This document shows, piece after piece, positions 13,470-18,692 of a DNA stretch of 18,692 nt. The notes below the pieces were generated by a model, which did not search any database, was not told where the DNA came from, and saw only the letters and a program-made list of their open reading frames with translations. Origin of the DNA: Microthrixaceae bacterium (GTDB taxonomy: Bacteria > Actinomycetota > Acidimicrobiia > Acidimicrobiales > Acidimicrobilacustridaceae); the NCBI GenBank assembly GCA_947455015.1, contig CANGMY010000009.1, positions 1 through 18,692 of the forward strand, read 5' to 3'. The position numbers and the translations under genes were made by a program. Positions within the stretch are counted from its first letter, which is position 1; each line of letters begins with the position of its first letter.

Positions 13470-13498
13470 AATGCCCGTGACGCTGCGTCACGGGCATT
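13470..13498. terminator. Strong, probably bidirectional intrinsic terminator
   Basis: Perfect 13-bp stem (AATGCCCGTGACG with CGTCACGGGCATT) and a 3-nt loop. On the plus strand it is followed by CGTTTCTTC; on the minus strand by TCTGATTTC. It lies between the 3' ends of rsfS (+) and tRNA-Ala (-) and can end both transcripts. Confidence 0.85.
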
Positions 13499-13511
13499 CG
13501 TTTCTTCGGAG

Positions 13512-13584
13512 TGGAGCTAAGGGGAATTGAACCCCTGACCTCTTCCATGCCATGGAAGCGCTCTACCAACTGAGCTATAGCCCC
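13512..13584 (-). tRNA. tRNA-Ala (anticodon GGC)
   Basis: 73-nt cloverleaf on the minus strand. Acceptor stem GGGGCTA/TAGCTCC; D arm GCTC-AGTTGGTA-GAGC; anticodon stem CTTCC/GGAAG with loop ATGGCAT and anticodon GGC; variable loop AGGTC; T arm AGGGG-TTCAATT-CCCCT; discriminator A73. The G3-U70 wobble pair, the main alanine identity element, is present and supports the call. The 3' CCA is not encoded and must be added by the CCA enzyme. It reads alanine GCC (and GCU) codons. It is transcribed away from leuS and ends at the shared terminator. Confidence 0.96.
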
Positions 13585-13597
13585 GAATGGATTCCGA

Positions 13598-13625
13598 ACT
13601 GTACCGGCAGCCACCAAGCCCGCAA
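13598..13625 (-). promoter_or_regulatory. Probable promoter of tRNA-Ala
   Basis: Minus-strand TTGCGG (13620-13625) and TACAGT (13598-13603) with a 16-nt spacer. The -10 ends 13 nt before the mature 5' end, leaving a short leader for RNase P. Confidence 0.55.
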
Positions 13626-13705
13626 AATCGAAACCCTGCACGATCGGCCTGCGCGGAGGTTGGTTACACGCCCTTCGAGTGAAGGGTTGAGGTCGGTGCG
13701 TCGCC

Positions 13706-13711
13706 TACCAT
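13706..13711 (+). promoter_or_regulatory. Probable -10 box of leuS (leaderless)
   Basis: TACCAT ends 8 nt before the ATG at 13720, the same spacing as at proA and murJ. No T-box leader or other riboswitch fits between the divergent tRNA gene and leuS. Confidence 0.5.
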
Positions 13712-13719
13712 CGACCGAC

Positions 13720-16191
13720 ATGGTCGACGGCTACGAACCCCCCATTCTTGAGGCGAAGTGGCAGGAGCGTTGGGCAACCGATGGCTTCTACAACGTCGAG
13801 AACGACGACCCACGACCCCATTGGTACACGCTGTGCATGTATCCCTATCCCAGCGGTGCGGCGCACATGGGGCACGTTCGCAACTACACCTTTGGCGATC
13901 TCATTGTCCGGTACCGCACGATGAATGGTTACGCGGTCCTTTCGCCAATGGGCTTTGACAGTTTTGGTCTTCCCGCAGAAAACGCGGCGATCAAAACGGG
14001 CCGTCACCCGCGAGAGTTCACCGACGAACGCATCGAAATGCTCCGCAGTTCGATCCTCCGCATTGGTGCTGTTTACGACTGGCGTCGCCAGGTAACGAGT
14101 CATTCGGCGGAGTATCAAAAGTGGACGCAGTGGATTTTCCTCAAGTTTCTTGAGGCTGGTCTGGCCTATCGCCGTAATGCTCCAGTGAATTGGTGTCCTG
14201 GTTGCCAAACTGTTCTTGCGAACGAGCAGGTGAATGCCGATGGCACCTGTGATCGTTCCGGTGATGTCGTCGAAAAACGCGATCTTGAACAGTGGTTTTT
14301 CAAGATCACCGACTACGCACAGCAACTTCTTGATGATCTTGACGATCTCGATTGGCCGGAACGAGTCAAGATCATGCAGCGCAACTGGATCGGTCGTTCT
14401 GAGGGTGCCGAATTCTCGATGCAGGTTGTCGACGCCGCCGGAGTTCCGCACCCCGACGGCGTGAAGATTGACGTTTTTACTACTCGTCCAGACACGAGTT
14501 TCGGGATGACCTACTCAGTCATGGCGCCCGAGCATCCACTCGTGGAATCTGTCGTCGTACCGGAACGTCGCGACGAAGTAGCTGCTTTTGTCGCAAGCGC
14601 TCGTAAGGCGAGTGATGTCGAGCGAATGTCTTCGGAGGGGTCGCTCGAGAAGCGTGGTGTCTTCACCGGAAGTTACGTGCTGAATCCATTCACGAAGCAA
14701 CCGGTTCCGCTGTATCTCGCTGACTATGTGCTCATGGGTTACGGAACCGGCGCGATCATGGCGGTTCCTGCTGAGGATCAGCGCGACTGGGATTTCGCGA
14801 AGGCACATGATTTACCCATCGTTCGTACGATCGAACCTCCGGGCGAATTCGATGGCGAAGCATTTACAGGCGACGGCCTGCATATCAACAGCGGTTTTCT
14901 CGACGGTATGGGTAAAGAAGAAGCGATTGCAGCTGCGATCGCATTTCTTGAGGCCGAAGGCATTGGCACGGGCACGATCAACTTCCGTTTGCGCGATTGG
15001 CTCGTGAGTCGTCAGCGCTTTTGGGGTTGTCCGATTCCCGTTATCAACTGCGACAAGTGTGGAATGGTTCCTGTCCCTGAAGCGGACCTTCCTGTCCTCG
15101 CTCCTGACGATGTCGAGTTCCTTCCCACAGGGGAGTCGCCACTCCGTCTTCACTCTGGATTCTTCGAGGCAACCTGTCCGGCATGTGGCGGCCCTGCGCA
15201 TCGCGAGACTGACACGATGGACACGTTCGTTGACTCGTCTTGGTATTACCTCCGGTTCTGTGACCCGTGGAATAGCGAGCAACCGTTCTCGACCGACGCA
15301 ATCAATTCGTGGATGCCGGTCGATCAGTACATCGGTGGCGTCGAGCATGCGATCTTGCACCTGATGTATGCACGATTCTTCACGAAGGCTCTTTCCGATC
15401 TCGGCGTTGCGCCTGCCAATCTGCGCGAACCGTTCACCCGATTGTTCACGCAGGGAATGATTCGACTCGACGGCGACAAGATGTCGAAGTCAAAGGGCAA
15501 TCTGGTCGCGCCAGAGGAAATTCTCGATACCGATGGTGCTGACGCACTTCGACTTGCCCATCTCTTTGTTGGTCCGCCACAGGACGATATCGACTGGGAA
15601 GGTGTTGGAATCGAGGGTTGTTCGCGCTTCCTTCATCGAGTGTGGCGTATTGCTCTTGGAGACATCGGCGTCGAAGCCGTCGATCGCGATGCGAACGACA
15701 CAGACCTTGACCTTGAACGCCGCGCAAACCGACTCATCGTGAAGGTCACCGATGACTACGAACGTTGGGCCTACAACACGACAGTCGCGGCGTTCATGGA
15801 ATTCACCAATGAGCTCTATAGGTACGTAAAGATCGAAGGCGGTCCGCGTAAGGCCACGCTGGATTTCGCAATCGATACGTTGCTTTTGCTGATGGCTCCG
15901 ATGGCTCCGCATGTCACTGCCGAGTTGCGCGAGCGGCGCAATGGCGACGACATCCATCGCTTGGCCTGGCCCGTTGCCGACGACGCAATGCTTGCGGTCG
16001 ACACCGTCACAATGGTTGTTCAGGTCAATGGCAAGGTTCGCGATCGCATCGAAGTCCCATCAGGTATCGACGCGGCCACGGCAGAATCAATCGCCCTGGC
16101 AAGTGAGAAAGTCCAGGCCTTTCTCAATAGCAAGCCACCACGCAAGGTGATCTGTAAGCCACCGAGTTTGGTCAATCTCGTCGCCGGCTGA
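13720..16191 (+). CDS. leuS: Leucyl-tRNA synthetase
   Basis: 823-residue class I aminoacyl-tRNA synthetase that charges tRNA-Leu and edits mischarged tRNA. The HIGH motif appears as HMGH (residues 49-52, after MYPYPSGAA) and the KMSKS motif is exact at 587-591. Between them lies the CP1 editing domain (about 220-420, with the TTRPDTSFGMTY region) and a cysteine-rich zinc-ribbon-like segment CDKCGMVP. The C-terminal anticodon-binding domain ends with VQVNGKVRDRIEVP, typical of bacterial LeuRS. ATG 13720 (MVDGYEPPILEAKWQERW) is chosen over an open frame reaching back to 13552, because homology starts here, a -10 box lies 8 nt upstream, and the earlier start would overlap the tRNA gene. Length is normal. 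Confidence 0.98.
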   Translation: MVDGYEPPILEAKWQERWATDGFYNVENDDPRPHWYTLCMYPYPSGAAHMGHVRNYTFGDLIVRYRTMNGYAVLSPMGFDSFGLPAENAAIKTGRHPREFTDERIEMLRSSILRIGAVYDWRRQVTSHSAEYQKWTQWIFLKFLEAGLAYRRNAPVNWCPGCQTVLANEQVNADGTCDRSGDVVEKRDLEQWFFKITDYAQQLLDDLDDLDWPERVKIMQRNWIGRSEGAEFSMQVVDAAGVPHPDGVKIDVFTTRPDTSFGMTYSVMAPEHPLVESVVVPERRDEVAAFVASARKASDVERMSSEGSLEKRGVFTGSYVLNPFTKQPVPLYLADYVLMGYGTGAIMAVPAEDQRDWDFAKAHDLPIVRTIEPPGEFDGEAFTGDGLHINSGFLDGMGKEEAIAAAIAFLEAEGIGTGTINFRLRDWLVSRQRFWGCPIPVINCDKCGMVPVPEADLPVLAPDDVEFLPTGESPLRLHSGFFEATCPACGGPAHRETDTMDTFVDSSWYYLRFCDPWNSEQPFSTDAINSWMPVDQYIGGVEHAILHLMYARFFTKALSDLGVAPANLREPFTRLFTQGMIRLDGDKMSKSKGNLVAPEEILDTDGADALRLAHLFVGPPQDDIDWEGVGIEGCSRFLHRVWRIALGDIGVEAVDRDANDTDLDLERRANRLIVKVTDDYERWAYNTTVAAFMEFTNELYRYVKIEGGPRKATLDFAIDTLLLLMAPMAPHVTAELRERRNGDDIHRLAWPVADDAMLAVDTVTMVVQVNGKVRDRIEVPSGIDAATAESIALASEKVQAFLNSKPPRKVICKPPSLVNLVAG

Positions 16192-16205
16192 CGACGGAAC
16201 GATCG

Positions 16206-17060
16206 TTAGTCCTGCTCGCGTAGAAACTGTTCCAGTTCGGCCATGAGGTCGTCGCCCATCGGCAGAGGGTCTTCGACAACGACCTGCGAATCTGCTTGTG
16301 CTTCGAGTTGACGCACCATCTCAACGTGCTCGTCGCTGTTTGCGACCAGTTCATCGAGTCGCACCCGAGATGTGCGTGCATCTTCGACCAAGGACCCGAG
16401 ACTAAAATTCAGTCCACCAATTGTGCGGAGTCCTTCGATCAGAGCCAAGGCTCCGGCGGGATAGGGCATGCCGGCGGCGTAATGGGGAATCTGGGCCCAG
16501 AGGCCGGTGGCTTGAAGGCCTGAGGCGGCACAGGCGAGTTCGATCGCTGCATTGATGCCAGCAGGCACGTCGATGGGCCCAGTTACACCACCGATCCGTC
16601 GAGCCATTTCAGCATCGGTGGCAGTTGTGACTAATTGAGTTGGTCGGGTGTGGGGGACTGGAGCGGGGTAAGCGCCGAGTCCAAACACTGCAGAGACCTC
16701 GAACTGATGGGCAAGGTCGACGACCGCTTCAGAAAATGCCATCCAGCGATGGTCAGGTTCAGCGCCGACAAGAAAAAGTACCGATGCACCGTCTGTGTCG
16801 AATCCAGCCTGAAGTTCGATTGTGGGCCAGGTGAGTCCGGTGTTGACTCCGTCGAGTAGGTGCATTGTTGGTCGACGAGAACGGTGGTCGATAAGCGCAT
16901 CGGCGTTGAACCGAGCGATGGTCACAGTTTCGAGATTCTCGAGAATGGTTCCGAACGCGTTCGTTGATGCCAGGCCAGCATCGATCCAGCCGTCGAGGCC
17001 TAATAGCAATGTGGGCGAATCGAGTTCCGGGCTTTCGATGAGCTCGTACATGTCAGACAT
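16206..17060 (-). CDS. PAC2 family protein
   Basis: 284 residues. PAC2 (proteasome assembly chaperone 2) family members are common in actinobacteria (for example Rv2125 in M. tuberculosis) and archaea; their bacterial role is not settled. Family features: LLLGLDGWIDAGLAST near residue 18-33, VLFLVGAEPDHRW (about 92-104), an FGLGAYPAPVPHTRP loop (about 124-138), and IPHYAAGMPYPAGALALIEGL (about 188-208). The C-terminal 60 residues are acidic and probably helical. The ATG at 17060 overlaps the upstream gene's end by 8 nt. ATG 17051, one base after that stop, is an alternative; an open frame back to 17189 is only the overlap with the upstream gene. The stop lies 14 bp from the convergent leuS stop. 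Confidence 0.85.
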   Translation of the reverse strand: MSDMYELIESPELDSPTLLLGLDGWIDAGLASTNAFGTILENLETVTIARFNADALIDHRSRRPTMHLLDGVNTGLTWPTIELQAGFDTDGASVLFLVGAEPDHRWMAFSEAVVDLAHQFEVSAVFGLGAYPAPVPHTRPTQLVTTATDAEMARRIGGVTGPIDVPAGINAAIELACAASGLQATGLWAQIPHYAAGMPYPAGALALIEGLRTIGGLNFSLGSLVEDARTSRVRLDELVANSDEHVEMVRQLEAQADSQVVVEDPLPMGDDLMAELEQFLREQD

Positions 17061-18105
17061 TGGCTCCGCCGATCTGGCCCTCGAACGCGGCAAGCCCAGC
17101 AACGGCAAGCCGCTGGACGGGTGTCGCTCCTGATTCGGTATCGGTGGATTGGTCTCCCATAGCCCCTGAACGGTAGCGAACGAGAACACCCTGCAAAATG
17201 CACGCGAGTTTCCAGTATCCGAGCGCTACGTAGTAGCCGATTTGGCTGACATCGCGATGCGTCAACGACTCGTAACTCGCGAGGAGTTGCTGGCGAGTTG
17301 GGAAACCTTCAAGAGCGGTGGCGGAGCCGTCGATCACCACGAAGGAATCGTTTGCTTCGGCCCAGTACACAAACATGAATCCGAGGTCGGCCATTGGGTC
17401 GCCAAGAGTACAAAGTTCCCAATCGAGTACCGCGATGACGTTGCCGTCGACATCGACGATGCAGTTGTCGAGTCGGTAGTCGCCATGAACGATCGTTGCT
17501 GGTCCCTGTTTAGGAACTGCTTCGGAGAGTCGGCAATGGAGCTCGGTCATTTCGGGAACATCGGAGTCTTTTGTGGATTCCCACTGACGTTGCCAGCGCG
17601 ACAGCTGTCGCTCAACGTAGGACTCTTTGCGGCCAAGATCGCCAAGTCCGACTGCGTCCACATCAATGTCGTGAATTGTGGCAAGAACATGGATCAGCGA
17701 ATTTCCAGCGTTTGCTCGTGCTTCAACACTCAACTCAGAGCCGGCCTCGGCATTTCGAGCGATGACGCCATCGACGAAATTCATGACGTAAAAGGGTGCG
17801 TCGTTGACATCGATGTCGTCGCAGTATCCAGTCACTGGTGCAACCGGAACGGGAGTATCGCTAAGGGCAGTGATGATTCTGAACTCACGGCCCATGTCGT
17901 GCGCTGTCGCAAGGACGTGACCGAGGGGCGGTCGGCGCAAAACCCAACGTCGGCCTGCGGCGTCGGCCACGTTGTAGGTCAGGTTCGAGAGTCCGCCAGT
18001 GATCAGTTCGAAGTGGAGTGGTTCGGCAAGGTCGGGGACGCGTTGAAGCATCCAGCTAGTGACGTTTGCGGCGTTGATTCCAGCGACATCGCTTGGTGGG
18101 GTCAC
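17053..18105 (-). CDS. APH-fold phosphotransferase, ACAD10/11 N-terminal domain type
   Basis: 350 residues with the aminoglycoside phosphotransferase/choline kinase fold. A glycine loop region GGLSNLTYNV is at 37-46, VLRRPPLGHVLATAHDMGREFRI at 55-77, the catalytic loop HGDYRLDN at 207-214 (Asp209, Asn214) and the metal-binding Asp228 in VLDWELCTLGDPMADLG. This pattern matches the kinase-like domain fused to acyl-CoA dehydrogenase in ACAD10/11, for which phosphorylation of 4-hydroxyacyl-CoA has been reported, rather than antibiotic-resistance enzymes. The substrate here is unknown and no acyl-CoA dehydrogenase is adjacent. The GTG start at 18105 has GGAG 5 nt upstream. The PAC2 gene follows with an 8-nt overlap. 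Confidence 0.85.
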   Translation of the reverse strand: MTPPSDVAGINAANVTSWMLQRVPDLAEPLHFELITGGLSNLTYNVADAAGRRWVLRRPPLGHVLATAHDMGREFRIITALSDTPVPVAPVTGYCDDIDVNDAPFYVMNFVDGVIARNAEAGSELSVEARANAGNSLIHVLATIHDIDVDAVGLGDLGRKESYVERQLSRWQRQWESTKDSDVPEMTELHCRLSEAVPKQGPATIVHGDYRLDNCIVDVDGNVIAVLDWELCTLGDPMADLGFMFVYWAEANDSFVVIDGSATALEGFPTRQQLLASYESLTHRDVSQIGYYVALGYWKLACILQGVLVRYRSGAMGDQSTDTESGATPVQRLAVAGLAAFEGQIGGANV

Positions 18106-18131
18106 ATCGGCTCCGAGATCAAGATGACGAC

Positions 18132-18137
18132 ACGCTA
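18132..18137 (-). promoter_or_regulatory. Possible -10 box of the APH-fold/PAC2 operon
   Basis: TAGCGT on the minus strand (same hexamer as at murJ). It would give a leader of about 20 nt, which fits the GGAG ribosome binding site at 18111-18114. No clear -35. Confidence 0.35.
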
Positions 18138-18176
18138 CCGGTGCCGACGACGGCCCCGCTTCGCTCAGTGTGGCCG

Positions 18177-18182
18177 TATCCT
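18177..18182 (+). promoter_or_regulatory. Probable -10 box of the thioredoxin/TPR gene (leaderless)
   Basis: TATCCT ends 7 nt before the GTG at 18190, the same geometry as other genes in the window. It helps choose the GTG start. Confidence 0.45.
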
Positions 18183-18189
18183 TGGGGTC

Positions 18190-18692
18190 GTGATCATCGA
18201 CGTAACTGACGAAACCCTCGAAGCAGAGGTCCTCAACCGCTCGCTCACCACACCAGTGGTGGTTGATCTTTGGGCGCCCTGGTGCGGACCTTGCAAGACA
18301 CTCGGTCCAATGATTGAGGCTGCCGTCTCCGCTACCGGCGGCAAGGTGGTCCTCGCAAAGATCAACGTCGATGAAAATCCCGCTGCGTCACAAGCGTTCA
18401 AGGTTCAGAGCATCCCCGCCGTCTTTGCGATCTCGGGCGGGAAGATTGTCGACCAATTTGTCGGAGCTCTCCCCGAAGAGAAGATCATCGAATTTGTCAC
18501 CGGATTGATTGGCCCTGTTGAGCTTTCGCCAATCGATGTGTTGCGGGAACAGGGCGACGAAGCTTCGCTTCGCCAGGCGCTTGAACTCGAACCCGACAAC
18601 GCCGATGTGATTATCGATCTCGCGGAACTCCTCGCTGGTGATGACCGCGGCGACGAAGCGCTTGAACTCCTGTCCCGCATCCCCGAGACACC
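18190..18692 (+). CDS. ybbN: Thioredoxin-domain co-chaperone, YbbN/CnoX type (3' end outside window)
   Basis: About 167 codons present, running off the window. Residues 5-110 form a thioredoxin domain with the active site WAPWCGPCK (Cys32, Cys35), KINVDENPAASQAFKVQSIPAVFAI (the conserved cis-proline in SIPAVF) and a closing helix. From about residue 118 helical TPR-like sequence starts (LREQGDEASLRQALELEPDNADVIIDLAELLAGDDRGDEALELL), the layout of YbbN/CnoX. CnoX proteins protect substrates from oxidation and hand them to chaperones. The intact CGPC suggests redox activity, as in Caulobacter CnoX and unlike E. coli YbbN. The start GTG is read as Met; a TATCCT -10 box lies 7 nt upstream. The gene is divergent from the APH-fold gene with an 84-bp gap. 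Confidence 0.88.
   Translation, partial: MIIDVTDETLEAEVLNRSLTTPVVVDLWAPWCGPCKTLGPMIEAAVSATGGKVVLAKINVDENPAASQAFKVQSIPAVFAISGGKIVDQFVGALPEEKIIEFVTGLIGPVELSPIDVLREQGDEASLRQALELEPDNADVIIDLAELLAGDDRGDEALELLSRIPET

Noticed and set aside
13552..13719. N-terminal extension of leuS to an earlier start
   Set aside because: It would run through the tRNA-Ala gene and adds sequence not seen in LeuRS; the -10 box 8 nt before ATG 13720 and the homology start favour 13720.
13585..13719. T-box or leader riboswitch before leuS
   Set aside because: No specifier-loop or AGGGTGG-like T-box sequence is present, and the predicted leuS transcript has no leader.
17061..17189. Longer PAC2 protein starting at 17189
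   Set aside because: The added 43 residues lie wholly inside the APH-fold gene in another frame and are low-complexity and proline/arginine-rich; the overlap-type start at 17060 (or 17051) is typical of coupled genes.
17053..18105. Aminoglycoside resistance gene
   Set aside because: The APH fold is present, but the VLRRPPLGHVLATAHDMGRE and LDWELCTLGDPMADLG signatures belong to the ACAD10/11-like group, and no resistance context is seen.
1..18692. Mobile element, CRISPR array, toxin-antitoxin or phage-defence island
   Set aside because: I found no transposase, integrase, direct-repeat array, terminal inverted repeats or known defence domain. The genes are core metabolism, translation and envelope functions.

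Overview
The window looks like ordinary chromosome of a moderately GC-rich actinobacterium. My best guess is the class Acidimicrobiia or a near relative. This rests on the gene set and protein style: class II DAHP synthase, PAC2 protein, LytR_C protein between nadD and rsfS, MoxR/CoxE pair, ACAD10/11-type kinase-like protein. It also rests on tight packing and repeated promoter-to-start spacings typical of leaderless actinobacterial mRNAs. No 16S rRNA or other marker fixes the taxon.

Layout. 1-630 (+): 3' part of proB. 627-2216 (-): murJ, ending tail to tail with proB. 2299-3558 (+): proA. 3630-6015 (+): a MoxR AAA+ ATPase and a CoxE-like VWA protein. 6027-8476 (-): an assimilatory sulfur module, a siroheme sulfite reductase followed by cysH, behind a sigma-70-like promoter with a 19-bp palindrome just downstream of its -10. 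8581-10818 (-): a compact sigma-70 family factor followed by class II DAHP synthase. 11024-13433 (+): nadD, a LytR/LCP-like membrane protein and rsfS, joined by ATGA and GTGA overlaps. 13470-13498: a strong, probably bidirectional terminator. 13512-13584 (-): tRNA-Ala(GGC). 13720-16191 (+): leuS. 16206-18105 (-): an aminoglycoside-phosphotransferase-fold protein and a PAC2 protein, overlapping by 8 nt. 18190 to the end (+): a thioredoxin domain followed by TPR-like sequence (YbbN/CnoX type), cut by the window edge.

How the genes relate. proB, proA, nadD, the LytR-type gene, rsfS and leuS belong to a gene order that is widespread in actinobacteria (obg-proB-proA-nadD-LytR-rsfS...leuS). Here murJ sits between proB and proA, and a block of about 7.4 kb (MoxR/VWA, sulfur genes, aroG, sigma factor) sits between proA and nadD. 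ProB and ProA make glutamate-5-semialdehyde for proline. CysH and the sulfite reductase reduce APS to sulfite and then sulfide. AroG starts the shikimate pathway.

I found no mobile element, CRISPR array, prophage or recognisable defence island, and I do not think the window holds a wholly new system. The points most worth a second look are: the palindromic operator before the sulfur genes; a sulfite reductase carrying the C-x5-C/C-x3-C cysteine pattern in both halves; a LytR-type protein whose LCP domain seems to lack the catalytic arginines; a sigma factor with a shortened region 3 and a structured leader; a CRP-like palindrome upstream of nadD; and six genes with a -10 box 6-8 nt before the start codon.
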